Shown piece after piece: positions 1 through 8,785 of a stretch of DNA of 55,302 nt. The stretch's first letter is position 1; each line of letters starts with the position of its first letter. The translations under genes were made by a program, and so were the position numbers. Origin of the DNA: Dokdonella_A sp049583635 (lineage in GTDB: Bacteria; Pseudomonadota; Gammaproteobacteria; Xanthomonadales; Rhodanobacteraceae); NCBI GenBank assembly GCA_049583635.1, contig JBAUWF010000119.1:1-55302 (forward strand), written 5' to 3'. The notes beneath the pieces were generated by a model. It was not told the origin of the DNA, searched no databases, and was given only the letters and a program-made list of their open reading frames with translations.

Positions 1-862
1 CCTTGAGCTTGAGACCGTTGCGAACGCCGCCGGCCATTTCGAGCAGATCGCGAAACGGCGTGCCGAGGCGCACCTCGTAATTGCCCGGCCTGCTGACATG
101 ACCGGAGACGGAAAACACCTTCGGCCCACCGTTGTTCGGTTTGCCGAGATCGAGAAACCAGGTCGCGCCATTGCGCAGGATCGCCGGGACCGACGCATAG
201 GTCTCGGTGTTGTTGATCGTCGTCGGCTTGCCGTACAGGCCGAAGTTGGCCGGGAACGGCGGCTTGAAGCGCGGCATGCCCTTCTTGCCTTCGAGCGATT
301 CCATCAGCGCGGTTTCCTCGCCGCAGATGTAGGCGCCCGCGCCGAGAACGTTATGAATATCGACATCGATGCCCGAGCCCTGGATGTTGCGACCGAGAAA
401 GCCGGCCTCGTAGGCTTCGGCGAGCGCCCGCTCGCAATGCTCGAACGGCTCGTGATGAAACTCGCCGCGCAGATAGTTGTAGGCAACACTCGATCCGGTC
501 GCGTAGCATCCGATCGCCATACCCTCGATCACCGCATGCGGATTGAAGCGCAGGATGTCGCGGTCCTTGCAGGTACCGGGTTCGGACTCGTCCGAATTGC
601 AAAGAATATATTTCTGCCCGGGTGCGGTACGCGGCATGAACGACCACTTCAGGCCAGTCGGGAAACCGGCGCCGCCACGCCCGCGCAGCGCACTGTTCTT
701 GAGCGCGGTCACGATGGTCGCCGGATCGGGTTTATCGGCAAGGATCTTCTTCCACGCCTGATAACCGTCGGTCGCGAGGTAATTCTCGAGGGTCCACGGT
801 TTGTCGAAATGCAACGTGGTGTTGACGACTTGATGTTCTTCGGGAGCGGGACCGTAGGGCAT
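1..862 (-). CDS. nuoF: NADH-quinone oxidoreductase subunit F, C-terminus outside the window
   Basis: This is the NADH- and FMN-binding subunit of respiratory complex I, which takes hydride from NADH and passes electrons into the iron-sulfur chain on the cytoplasmic arm. The ATG at 862 begins MPYGPAPEEH. The glycine-rich GRGGAGFPTGLKW segment and the GAGAYICGEETALMESLEG segment are both visible, as expected for the nucleotide/FMN fold. About 287 codons are present. The C-terminal part carrying the N3 cluster cysteines lies beyond base 1, so this gene is cut by the window edge and is not broken. It follows nuoE with a 12-base gap in the nuo operon. Confidence 0.96.
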   Translation of the reverse strand, partial: MPYGPAPEEHQVVNTTLHFDKPWTLENYLATDGYQAWKKILADKPDPATIVTALKNSALRGRGGAGFPTGLKWSFMPRTAPGQKYILCNSDESEPGTCKDRDILRFNPHAVIEGMAIGCYATGSSVAYNYLRGEFHHEPFEHCERALAEAYEAGFLGRNIQGSGIDVDIHNVLGAGAYICGEETALMESLEGKKGMPRFKPPFPANFGLYGKPTTINNTETYASVPAILRNGATWFLDLGKPNNGGPKVFSVSGHVSRPGNYEVRLGTPFRDLLEMAGGVRNGLKLK

Positions 863-874
863 GAGAGTCAGCAG

Positions 875-1402
875 TTATTCGAGGCCATCAAGGATTTCGT
901 CGATCTTTTCGACGGTCAGATTTTCGTGATAGTGACCGTTGACGACCATCATCGGCGCGCCGCAGCACGCGGCCAGGCATTCTTCCTCGACCTTGAGATA
1001 CACGCGACCGTCGCCTGTGCTCTCGCCGAGCTTGATGCCGAGTTTTCGTTCGCAATGACGCACGACTTCCTCGGCGCCATTCAACCAGCACGAAATATTG
1101 GTGCAGATCGCGACGTTGTTGCGCCCGACCTGCCGCGTTTCCAGCATCGAATAAAAACTCGCGACCTCGTACGCCCACACCGGCGGCAGATCGAGATACT
1201 TCGCGACCGCCGCGATCAGCTCGTCGGTCAGCCAGCCGGCGTTCTGCTGCTGCGCCGCGAACAGGGCCTGAATGAGCGCCGAACGCCTGCGCTCGGGCGG
1301 AAACTTCGCCGCCCAATGATCGATGCGCGCGCGCGTTGTGTCGTCGAGAACCGAAGCCGGATCGATATCCCTGACCTGTTCGTAGTTGCCGGTCGCCTTC
1401 AT
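875..1402 (-). CDS. nuoE: NADH-quinone oxidoreductase subunit E
   Basis: This is the 24-kDa-type subunit of complex I that holds the N1a [2Fe-2S] cluster next to NuoF. The 175-residue product has the thioredoxin-like ferredoxin layout: a helical N-terminus with FPPERRRSALIQAL, then the cluster ligands in CTNISC and, further on, CLAACCGAP. The start MKATGNYEQV at 1402 was chosen because it forms a 4-base ATGA overlap with the nuoD stop. Reading further upstream would run far into nuoD. The tight overlap indicates translational coupling within nuoA-F. Confidence 0.95.
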   Translation of the reverse strand: MKATGNYEQVRDIDPASVLDDTTRARIDHWAAKFPPERRRSALIQALFAAQQQNAGWLTDELIAAVAKYLDLPPVWAYEVASFYSMLETRQVGRNNVAICTNISCWLNGAEEVVRHCERKLGIKLGESTGDGRVYLKVEEECLAACCGAPMMVVNGHYHENLTVEKIDEILDGLE

Positions 1403-2652
1403 CGATCCACCTCGCCGAATACCAGATCGTAGGTTCCGATCATCGCCACGGCGTCGGCCAGCATGTGACCACGCAGGATCGCATCCATCGACGAGAGGTG
1501 CACGAAACTCGGCGCGCGCAGCTTCACGCGAAACGGCTTGTTGGCACCGTCGGATACGAGGTAACAACCGAATTCGCCCTTCGGCGCCTCGACCGCAGCA
1601 TAGGTTTCGCCTGCGGGTACGCAATAGCCTTCGGTGAACAGCTTGAACCAGTGGATCAGCGCTTCCATGTCGTCCTTCATCTCGACGCGCGACGGCGGCG
1701 CGACCTTCAAATTGGTCACCATGACCGGACCCGGGTTCGTGCGTAGCCAGGCGACGCACTGCTTGATGATGCGGTTGGCCTGGCGCATTTCCTCCACGCG
1801 CACGAGATAGCGATCGTAGCAATCGCCGGTGACGCCGACGGGTATGTCGAAATCGACTTCGGCGTATTTCGCGTACGGCTGCTTCTTGCGCAGATCCCAC
1901 TCGACGCCGGAACCGCGCAGCATCGGACCGGACATGCCCCAGGCCAGAGCCTGGTCGCGCGTCACGATGCCGATATCGATCGTGCGCTGCTTCCAGATAC
2001 GGTTGTCGGTCAGAAGTTCCTCGTACTCGTCCACGCGCGCGGGAAACGCTTCCGTGAACGCGTCCAGATAATCGAGCATCGTGCCTTCACGCGCGCTGTT
2101 GAAGCGCTTGAGTTCCTTGCCCTTGTGCCACGGCGATTCGCGATACTGCGGCATCTTGTCCGGAAGATCGCGATAGACACCACCCGGGCGATAGTAGGTC
2201 GCATGCATGCGCGCACCTGATACCGCCTCGTAGCAATCCATCAGTTCCTCGCGTTCACGAAACGCATACAGGAACACCGCCATTGCGCCGAGATCGAGCC
2301 CGTTCGAACCGAGCCATAAGAGGTGGTTGAGGATACGCGTAATCTCGTCGAACATCGTGCGGATCCACAGCGCGCGTTCCGGCGGTTCGATCCCCAACAG
2401 CGTTTCGATCGCACGTACATATGCATGCTCGTTGCACATCATTGACACATAATCGAGACGATCCATATAGCCGATCGACTGATTGAACGGTTTCGATTCG
2501 GCCAGCTTCTCGGTCGCGCGATGAAGAAGGCCAATATGCGGATCGGCACGCACCACGGTTTCCCCGTCCATTTCGAGCACCAGACGCAGCACGCCATGCG
2601 CGGCCGGATGCTGCGGGCCGAAATTCATCGTGTAGTTGCGGATTTCCGGCAT
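1399..2652 (-). CDS. nuoD: NADH-quinone oxidoreductase subunit D
   Basis: This is the 49-kDa-type subunit of complex I, which together with NuoB forms the quinone-reduction pocket. The protein has 417 residues, a usual family length. The N-terminal GPQHPAAHG motif (residues 12-20) belongs to the quinone-site loop, and DPHIGLLHRATEKL follows around residue 37. The ATG at 2652 lies 3 bases after the nuoC stop, and the 3' end overlaps nuoE by 4 bases. nuoC and nuoD are separate genes here, unlike the fused nuoCD of enterobacteria. Confidence 0.97.
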   Translation of the reverse strand: MPEIRNYTMNFGPQHPAAHGVLRLVLEMDGETVVRADPHIGLLHRATEKLAESKPFNQSIGYMDRLDYVSMMCNEHAYVRAIETLLGIEPPERALWIRTMFDEITRILNHLLWLGSNGLDLGAMAVFLYAFREREELMDCYEAVSGARMHATYYRPGGVYRDLPDKMPQYRESPWHKGKELKRFNSAREGTMLDYLDAFTEAFPARVDEYEELLTDNRIWKQRTIDIGIVTRDQALAWGMSGPMLRGSGVEWDLRKKQPYAKYAEVDFDIPVGVTGDCYDRYLVRVEEMRQANRIIKQCVAWLRTNPGPVMVTNLKVAPPSRVEMKDDMEALIHWFKLFTEGYCVPAGETYAAVEAPKGEFGCYLVSDGANKPFRVKLRAPSFVHLSSMDAILRGHMLADAVAMIGTYDLVFGEVDR

Positions 2653-2655
2653 CGT

Positions 2656-3396
2656 TCAGTCCGCCCGCTGCGCATTGTCGGCCTGGCGCTCGGCGCCGGC
2701 CTGCTCATAGCGCGAATCGTCGCGGATCGCGCGCGGCACCAGCACGCGTGGCACGACCGACACGACGGGTTCATAAATCACGCGCTGCTTGCCCGGGTCG
2801 TAGCGCACCTCGACATTGCCGATCAGTGGAAAATCCTTGCGGAACGGATGACCGATGAAACCGTAATCGGTCAGGATGCGGCGCAGGTCCGGATGACCCT
2901 CGAACACGATACCGAAAAGGTCGAATGCCTCGCGCTCGAACCAGTCGGCCGATGGCCAGATACCGGTAAGCGACGGCAATGTCGGCAACTCGTCATCGGC
3001 GCAGTGGGCTCTCATGCGCATGCGCCGATTGGCGCTGATCGACAGTAATTGGACGACAACCGCGAACCGGCCGGGAATGCCGGTATTGCGTGGCCGATCG
3101 GCCCAGGCGAAACGCCCCGGTCCGTCGCCTTCGACGCCGCGCGAAAAGCCCTCGGACGACACATCGGTGGTATCCCATTCGACCTGTCCGTACGACAGAA
3201 AGTCGACACCGGCAATGTCAACCAGTTGCTCGAACGGACACAGCGCGTAGTCGCGCAGCGCGCATGCCACCGCAAGCCAGTTTTCCGGCAATACATCGAT
3301 CGTTACCTCGCCGTTTGCGCGCGAGCAGCGCGAAAGTTTCTGGCCAAGCAGGGCTTCGAGCTTCTGCGCGCTTGTTGGTTCTTGCCCGTCTGTCAT
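2656..3396 (-). CDS. nuoC: NADH-quinone oxidoreductase subunit C
   Basis: This is the 30-kDa-type subunit of the hydrophilic arm of complex I. The family signature is seen in EREAFDLFGIVFEGHPDLRR followed by HPFRKDFPL. The 246-residue frame starts at ATG 3396 (MTDGQEPTSAQ), which overlaps the nuoB stop as ATGA. An open frame runs further upstream but only antisense-free through nuoB, so the longer start was rejected. The C-terminal tail is longer and more charged than in compact homologues. Confidence 0.95.
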   Translation of the reverse strand: MTDGQEPTSAQKLEALLGQKLSRCSRANGEVTIDVLPENWLAVACALRDYALCPFEQLVDIAGVDFLSYGQVEWDTTDVSSEGFSRGVEGDGPGRFAWADRPRNTGIPGRFAVVVQLLSISANRRMRMRAHCADDELPTLPSLTGIWPSADWFEREAFDLFGIVFEGHPDLRRILTDYGFIGHPFRKDFPLIGNVEVRYDPGKQRVIYEPVVSVVPRVLVPRAIRDDSRYEQAGAERQADNAQRAD

Positions 3397-3947
3397 CGTG
3401 CGATCGTGTTGGTACGGCGAATTTTTTTCTGCAATTGAAGAATGCCCCAGATCAGCGCCTCGGCGGTCGGAGGACAACCGGGCACATAAATATCGACCGG
3501 CACGATGCGATCGCAGCCGCGTACCACCGCATAGGAATAGTGGTAGTAACCGCCACCGTTCGCGCACGAACCCATCGAGATCACCCACTTTGGATCGGGC
3601 ATCTGGTCGTAGACCTTGCGCAACGCCGGCGCCATCTTGTTGACCAGCGTGCCTGCGACAATCATGACATCGGACTGGCGCGGACTCGGCCGGAAGATCA
3701 CGCCATAACGGTCCAGATCAAGCCGTGCCGCGCCCGCATGCATCATCTCGATCGCGCAACAGGCGAGGCCGAACGTCATCGGCCACATCGAGCCGGTGCG
3801 CGCCCAGTTGATCAGTTCATCCATGCGCGCGGTCGCAAAACCGCGCTGGATCAGCGGGTTGTCGTCATCCGGGCGCAGAATGTCGTCGACCGGGCCACTC
3901 GGCGTCGGGTTGTGCATGACATCGGCAATGCGCGACGAGAGACTCAC
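3393..3947 (-). CDS. nuoB: NADH-quinone oxidoreductase subunit B
   Basis: This is the PSST-type subunit of complex I carrying the terminal [4Fe-4S] cluster N2 that reduces quinone. Ligands are visible as the vicinal C63-C64 in GLACCAIEMM, C128 in GSCANGGG and C158 in VPGCPPTAE. I chose the GTG at 3947 because a GGAGG lies 4 bases upstream and it gives 184 residues, the length I expect for Xanthomonas-type NuoB. An in-frame TTG at 3968 and an ATG at 3917 are alternatives. nuoA ends 34 bases upstream. Confidence 0.95.
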   Translation of the reverse strand: MSLSSRIADVMHNPTPSGPVDDILRPDDDNPLIQRGFATARMDELINWARTGSMWPMTFGLACCAIEMMHAGAARLDLDRYGVIFRPSPRQSDVMIVAGTLVNKMAPALRKVYDQMPDPKWVISMGSCANGGGYYHYSYAVVRGCDRIVPVDIYVPGCPPTAEALIWGILQLQKKIRRTNTIAR

Positions 3948-3981
3948 ACCGCCTCCGGCGATCCGCAACGCGCAGCAACCA

Positions 3982-4338
3982 TCAGTCCCATTCCAGCGCT
4001 CCCTTTTTCCAGACGTAGACGAAACCGAGCACGAGCAGGCCGAGGAACATGCCCATTTCCAGCAATCCGGTCAGGCCCAGATGAGCGAACACGACCGCCC
4101 ACGGAAATACGAACGCAATTTCGAGATCGAAAATGATGAACAGAATCGCGATCAGGTAATAGCGCACGTCGAATTTCATGCGCGCGTCCTCGAACGCCTC
4201 GAAGCCGCACTCGTACGGCGAGGACTTTTCGGAGCTGGGGTGCTTGGGGCCGAGCAGGTTTCCGATCATCAGCAACGCAATACCGATGCCGCCTGCGACG
4301 ATCAGGAAAATCAGAACCGGAAAATACTCGCTCAGCAC
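3982..4338 (-). CDS. nuoA: NADH-quinone oxidoreductase subunit A
   Basis: This is a small membrane subunit of complex I (ND3 type) at the junction between the membrane and hydrophilic arms. The 118-residue product shows three hydrophobic segments. Between the first and second lies the loop with KSSPYECGFEAFEDARMKFDVRYYL, typical of the family. The start is taken as GTG at 4338 because GGAGG (4344-4348) sits 5 bases upstream; an upstream ATG at 4365 would lack such a site. It is the first gene of the nuo cluster and lies about 100 bases downstream of the tRNA-Leu gene. Confidence 0.93.
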   Translation of the reverse strand: MLSEYFPVLIFLIVAGGIGIALLMIGNLLGPKHPSSEKSSPYECGFEAFEDARMKFDVRYYLIAILFIIFDLEIAFVFPWAVVFAHLGLTGLLEMGMFLGLLVLGFVYVWKKGALEWD

Positions 4339-4441
4339 ACATACCTCCGCTGGATGCATCGGCACAACGCATCCCGGATCACAACAGTTCGCAATCGCCC
4401 ACGAGTCGCGTCTGCGATTGCCCGGGTTCGGACCGACCGTT

Positions 4442-4526
4442 TGGTGCCCAGGGCGGGACTCGAACCCGCACAGCTTGCGCCACTACCCCCTCAAGATAGC
4501 GTGTCTACCAATTCCACCACCTGGGC
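4442..4526 (-). tRNA. tRNA-Leu, anticodon GAG
   Basis: On the minus strand the 85-base gene begins GCCCAGG and ends CCTGGGC followed by an encoded ACCA, giving a perfect 7-bp acceptor stem. The D-arm GTGGAATTGGTAGACACGC is the class II leucine form. The anticodon GAG falls at 4490-4492 in TTGAGGG. A long variable arm and the T-arm GGGTTCGAGTCCC complete the cloverleaf. It starts only 6 bases after the secG stop, so it is probably cut out of the tpiA-secG transcript. Confidence 0.97.
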
Positions 4527-4532
4527 GACGCT

Positions 4533-5075
4533 TTAGTGTCCGTCCTTGTCGCCGCGTTTCGGCTTCGCCTTAGACTTCGGTGTTTCGCCGCCCGCAGCCG
4601 GCGCTCGCGCTTGCGCCGCCGGCGAGGTTTCGACCGGCTCCGCTGCCACCGGTGTGGTCGCGGCAGGCGTGGTCGCCGCAGGAACGGTTTCGTCCGCGCG
4701 CGGTTTTGTCGAATCTGCCGCAGACATTGGCTTGGGCACCTCGCTGTCCTTGGCGGGGACGGACGGCTTGGTCTTTTCGGCCGGCACCGCGACGCCGGAC
4801 ATCACGCCCAGATCGCCGACCGCATTCGTATTTGAACCCGCGATGCGGCCTCCGAACATACCCATGCCGAGGCTGATCAGAAAGAACAGACCGGCCAGCA
4901 CCGCGGTGCTGCGCGAGAGGAAGTTGGCCGATCCACGCGCTCCGAACACCGTTGCAGACGCACCGCCGCCGAAGCCGGAACCCGCATCCGCGCCGGCGCC
5001 GCGCTGCATGAGAATCAATGCAATCATCGCGACCGCAATCAGCACAAAAAAGACGTTTACGACAATGCTAAGCAT
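4533..5075 (-). CDS. secG: Protein-export membrane protein SecG
   Basis: SecG is the accessory subunit of the SecYEG translocon in the inner membrane. The N-terminal 80 residues hold the two expected membrane helices (about 3-25 and 55-75) joined by the conserved RGxGAD...GxG loop with the segment GSANFLSRSTAVLA. After that comes a tail of about 100 residues rich in Ala, Pro, Thr and Lys that ends KSKAKPKRGDKDGH; E. coli SecG (110 residues) lacks it. The ATG at 5075 overlaps the tpiA stop by one base (TGATG), implying coupled translation. Confidence 0.95.
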   Translation of the reverse strand: MLSIVVNVFFVLIAVAMIALILMQRGAGADAGSGFGGGASATVFGARGSANFLSRSTAVLAGLFFLISLGMGMFGGRIAGSNTNAVGDLGVMSGVAVPAEKTKPSVPAKDSEVPKPMSAADSTKPRADETVPAATTPAATTPVAAEPVETSPAAQARAPAAGGETPKSKAKPKRGDKDGH

Positions 5076-5833
5076 CAGGATTCGCTCGTTACCGCCGCGC
5101 CGCAAATGGCAAGGAAATCGGCAGCGATCAGCGACGCTCCGCCGATCAGACCACCATCGACATCCAACTGACCGAACAATTCGGCCGCATTGGCGGGTTT
5201 GACACTGCCGCCGTACAGGATTCGCAGCGAATCAGCAATTCTATCATCCCGTCCACGCACTTTGCCACGCAAAAACGCATGCACCGCCTGTACCTGCGCG
5301 GACGTCGCGGTACACCCCGTACCGATTGCCCACACCGGCTCGTAAGCCAGAACGGCATCGCTCAAGGCTGCGACGCCGGCCTTGGCAACAATGGCATCGA
5401 GCTGACGACCGACCACGGATTCGGTGAGTCCGGCTTCGCGTTCGGCCAGACTTTCGCCGACGCACACGATCGGCATCAGGCCGGCCGCCTTTGCCGCGAC
5501 AAACTTGTCGGCCACCAATGCATCACTTTCGGCGTGGTACTGGCGTCGCTCGGAATGTCCAACCAATGCGTGCCTACAGCCGATATCGACCAGCATCGTG
5601 GCGGCCACCTCGCCGGTATAAGCACCCTCGGCATGCGCGCTGACGTCCTGCGCACCGAACGCGATCACGCCGCCTGCACAATGCGAAATCAAGTCGGCAA
5701 GATACGGAAACGGCGGCAATACCGCCACATCGATCCCGTCCGGCCGGGCTGCCAGAATTGCATCGACCAGCTCGATCGAGCGGGCGCGTGAACCGTGCAT
5801 TTTCCAGTTTCCGGCGATCAGCGGACGGCGCAT
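5075..5833 (-). CDS. tpiA: Triose-phosphate isomerase
   Basis: This glycolytic enzyme interconverts dihydroxyacetone phosphate and glyceraldehyde 3-phosphate in the cytosol. The 252-residue TIM barrel starts MRRPLIAGNWKMHG, with catalytic Lys11. The catalytic His lies in VGHSERR, the base Glu in AYEPVWAIGTG, and the phosphate loop in YGGSVKPANA. An in-frame codon 10 positions upstream was rejected because the family begins at MRRPL. The gene leads the tpiA-secG-tRNA-Leu-nuo stretch. Confidence 0.97.
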   Translation of the reverse strand: MRRPLIAGNWKMHGSRARSIELVDAILAARPDGIDVAVLPPFPYLADLISHCAGGVIAFGAQDVSAHAEGAYTGEVAATMLVDIGCRHALVGHSERRQYHAESDALVADKFVAAKAAGLMPIVCVGESLAEREAGLTESVVGRQLDAIVAKAGVAALSDAVLAYEPVWAIGTGCTATSAQVQAVHAFLRGKVRGRDDRIADSLRILYGGSVKPANAAELFGQLDVDGGLIGGASLIAADFLAICGAAVTSES

Positions 5834-5886
5834 CGAAATCAACGGCGAGCATTGGGCGCACAAGGATAGCGGCCGCCTCGCCCTGC

Positions 5887-5906
5887 TTCAATCGTGTCCG
5901 ATTGAA
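5887..5906. repeat. Perfect 8-bp inverted repeat at the 3' end of the membrane-protein gene
   Basis: The arms TTCAATCG and CGATTGAA flank a 4-base loop, TGTC, and overlap the stop codon at 5888-5890. RNA of either strand would form a short stem. No U-run follows on the minus strand, so a classic Rho-independent terminator is not supported. The stem could act as a transcript-end stabiliser or a weak terminator before tpiA. Confidence 0.5.
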
Positions 5907-7654
5907 TCGTTCTGCCTCAATCCGCCCGGACAGGCCTGGCCCGGACAGTCGCACTGCTGCTCCGGCCGCACGCAATGGAAATGCACCTCCTGTTGCCCGG
6001 AGCGAACCGCAGCGCTGACATCGACGAACCGGCCATCGCGCCAGGCCAGGAAAATCGCGTTATGCATGGCACGTGCGTCAAGCCCCGGAAACAGGTTCAG
6101 ATAGGCCGCCTCGATATCGCCTATCTCCAACCATGGTATGCGTTTGCCGTGGTCGTACGCAGGCAGCATCGGCGCCGCGTCCTTCGGCACCAAGGCTCCG
6201 CGTTCAACCAAATGGAACCATGGCGTGCTCTCGCCTTGAATCAGGCAATCGCGCACGCGCGCCAGTTCGGGCATCTGCGACTTGACAATCGAATCGGCAA
6301 ACGGGATGAAGAACCAGCGCAGCGATGGATCGATACCGAGCAGATACACCTGACAATCCGAAGGCGGCAGCGGCGTCTTCTCTATGGCCGCTACGGCGGC
6401 GTCGGCGGCGACCTTTGCCGGCAGCGAGCCCGCATGAAACTGCCGGGCCAACTGGTGCGCGACCAAGGCCATCGGCCACATGATCGACACGGTTGCAGCA
6501 ATTGCAAGCGCCCGCCACGCCCCCCGCGCAACTGCCGATTGCGTGCGCCAGAGCAGTGATCCGAGTGCCGCCAGCAGCAACCCGAAGCCACACAGCGAGA
6601 GGTAGTAGAAACGCGCAGCGAACGCCACAGGCCAGGCCGAGTCGGCCGCGCCAAGAACGATCGAGGAAACCCGCGTTGTCGGCGCCTGCACGAAACCGGG
6701 AACCAGCAACAGTGCGATGGCGGCCAGTATCAGCGCCGGCGTGTGGCCGTCGCGCCGCTGCCTCCAGACTTCGCGCACAGCGACAAACGCGAGCAGCAAC
6801 CAGGCCAGGCTACCGGCGCCGACGAACGCGCGTTCGGTCGATGACAGGCGCGGCCAGAATGCGAGCAGCCGCACATAACCCTGCAACCATCGGATGAAAC
6901 CCTGCGCGATGATCTCGATCAGTGGCGCGTCCTTGAGCAGCAAAGTCGCGCCGGGACCCTGCAGGAGCCATGCACGCGAAGCCAGCCAGGTGATCGCGAG
7001 CAGGGCCAATCCGAAAAAGGCGATACGCGGGCGCGTCCATACGCGGCGATCTTCGGCACGCGGCCATAACCACAACAGCGCGATCGGCGCGATGACGACG
7101 AGGCCGGTTTCCTTGGACAGGAGTGCGGCCAGGGACAACAACAAGGTCGCGACCAGATGCCCTGTCCGCTCGTCACGCCGGTAGCGAGATGCCGTGAAGA
7201 TTGCGAGCAGGGAAAACAGCGAGGCGAGCAGATCGAAACGGTCGGACAACCACAACGCCGTGCCGATCCCGATCGGATGCAGCGCGAATATCAGCGCCGC
7301 GAGAAAGGCAGCCGCGCGCGCGCGCGTCAATTCGAATGCGACCGCGCCGAGCGCAGCCGTGACGGCCAGATGCAATGCCAGATTGCAGACATACTGCGGC
7401 ATGCTGGCGGTGCCGAACAATGCCACCGTCAGCCACCAGAACGCCATCGTCAGTGGGCGGAAAAACAGGCTGCCCGGAAAATGGTCGTGCACGAAGATCG
7501 GCAACGGATTGCCGAGCATGCGCGAATAGGCCAACAGTCCGAAATCATCGAGCACAAAATAGCTCGACAGCGCGGGAGCGTAGATTGCCACGACAATCAA
7601 GGCACCAAGAACTGCCGCGCCCCAAGTCCAGAACCGATGCACTGCGCGGCTCAT
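5888..7654 (-). CDS. Polytopic membrane protein, possibly a GT-C type glycosyltransferase
   Basis: The 588-residue protein has about ten hydrophobic segments between residues 12 and 400, then a soluble C-terminal region of about 190 residues. After the first helix the sequence YFVLDDFGLLAYSRM carries an acidic pair in the first extracytoplasmic loop. Acidic residues there are the usual sign of GT-C lipid-phosphate-sugar glycosyltransferases. HFPGSLFFRPLTM follows. I infer a membrane glycosyltransferase or related protein; the substrate is unknown. The C-terminus is Cys-rich (HCVRPEQQCDCPGQACPGG). Its ATG directly abuts the stop of the upstream dioxygenase gene (TAGATG), so the two are very likely one operon. 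Confidence 0.7.
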   Translation of the reverse strand: MSRAVHRFWTWGAAVLGALIVVAIYAPALSSYFVLDDFGLLAYSRMLGNPLPIFVHDHFPGSLFFRPLTMAFWWLTVALFGTASMPQYVCNLALHLAVTAALGAVAFELTRARAAAFLAALIFALHPIGIGTALWLSDRFDLLASLFSLLAIFTASRYRRDERTGHLVATLLLSLAALLSKETGLVVIAPIALLWLWPRAEDRRVWTRPRIAFFGLALLAITWLASRAWLLQGPGATLLLKDAPLIEIIAQGFIRWLQGYVRLLAFWPRLSSTERAFVGAGSLAWLLLAFVAVREVWRQRRDGHTPALILAAIALLLVPGFVQAPTTRVSSIVLGAADSAWPVAFAARFYYLSLCGFGLLLAALGSLLWRTQSAVARGAWRALAIAATVSIMWPMALVAHQLARQFHAGSLPAKVAADAAVAAIEKTPLPPSDCQVYLLGIDPSLRWFFIPFADSIVKSQMPELARVRDCLIQGESTPWFHLVERGALVPKDAAPMLPAYDHGKRIPWLEIGDIEAAYLNLFPGLDARAMHNAIFLAWRDGRFVDVSAAVRSGQQEVHFHCVRPEQQCDCPGQACPGGLRQNDSIGHD

Positions 7655-8593
7655 CTACAGCAGCCGGATTTCGCGCAGCCGCTCGCGCAGATATTCATCG
7701 GCGCTGATCGGCGTCGGATATCGGTTCGGGTGGGTCGCGTCGATGCATGATGGCAGAACCTCGATCAGGAAGTCCGGATTGGCATGCAGAAAGAATGGAA
7801 TGGCGTAGCGTGAGCGCCGTGCACCGCCGCCGGGTGAATTGATGACACGGTGCGACGCGGACGGATACACGTGATTGGTCAAGCGTTGCAGCATGTCGCC
7901 GACGTTGACCACAATCGCATCTTCACCGGTTGTGATCGGCAACCACTCACCGTCGCGCGTCAACACCTCGAGGCCTTTGTCACTTGCACCAATCAAGAGG
8001 GTAATCAGATTGATGTCCTCATGCGCGGCGGCACGCACACTCGCCATCTCGGAATCCACAATCGGCGGATAGTGTACGGCTCGAAGAATCGAGTTGCCGC
8101 AATCGGTCTTGTCATCAAAATACTGTTGCGGCAATCCGACGTGCACAGCCAATGCACGCAACAAGCGCGTACCGAGCGTATCGAGCGCCTGATACAAGGC
8201 GTACCCCGCCGCGCGAAAATCCGGCACCTCCGGCGGCCACAGATTCGGTGCCATGACGCACGCATATCTCGAACCTTCATCCAGTTCGCGACCGATGTGC
8301 CAGAACTCCTTGAGGTCCGGCATCGTTGCGTCTTTCGCCGTCTCGATGCCGTATGGCGTATAGCCGCGCGCGCCGCCGCTGCCGGCCAGGTAATATTGAA
8401 GCTTGGTCTCGAGCGGCAACGCGAAGAAACGCGTGAACGCGACATAGGCACGCCTGATAAGGGACTGCTCGATGCCATGACCGCGGACGCAGAAGAACCC
8501 GAAGCTCCGGCAGGCGCCGCCCAGTTCGGCCGCGAATGCGTCCGGTTCGTCATCGTAACAGCGAATATCCAGAGTCGGAATCGACGGAGCCAT
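7655..8593 (-). CDS. 2-oxoglutarate/Fe(II) dioxygenase of the isopenicillin N synthase family
   Basis: This is a cytosolic oxygenase with the double-stranded beta-helix fold of the IPNS/gibberellin-oxidase type. The N-terminal half has the non-haem dioxygenase segment SFGFFCVRGHGI (about residues 30-41). The iron ligands are His191 and Asp193 in AAHEDINLITLL and His248 in YPSASHRV. The cosubstrate-binding R-x-S lies at residues 259-261 just before RYAIPFF. The ATG at 8593 is preferred over a TTG five codons upstream. The substrate cannot be read from sequence. It is translationally linked to the membrane protein downstream (TAGATG), with the wHTH-kinase gene 192 bases upstream on the same strand. 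Confidence 0.9.
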   Translation of the reverse strand: MAPSIPTLDIRCYDDEPDAFAAELGGACRSFGFFCVRGHGIEQSLIRRAYVAFTRFFALPLETKLQYYLAGSGGARGYTPYGIETAKDATMPDLKEFWHIGRELDEGSRYACVMAPNLWPPEVPDFRAAGYALYQALDTLGTRLLRALAVHVGLPQQYFDDKTDCGNSILRAVHYPPIVDSEMASVRAAAHEDINLITLLIGASDKGLEVLTRDGEWLPITTGEDAIVVNVGDMLQRLTNHVYPSASHRVINSPGGGARRSRYAIPFFLHANPDFLIEVLPSCIDATHPNRYPTPISADEYLRERLREIRLL

Positions 8594-8785
8594 GAAATCA
8601 TCCGGCAAGATGAAGCGCTGCGCCGACGGGTCCGCCGGTACGCCTCACGGCGAGCCGCAACCAGAAGCATGATGATTTGCGCATGACAACCGGCGCATGC
8701 GGCAGTTCACGGCGGGGCGCGAAGAATAACCGTGCATCGCAAGGCGAACAACCATTTGTCGCCGAATGCCGGGATGCCTAACGGT

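Noticed and set aside
98..1432. 444-codon plus-strand frame over nuoF/nuoE
   Set aside because: Shadow of the nuo genes; the minus-strand frames carry clear complex I motifs.
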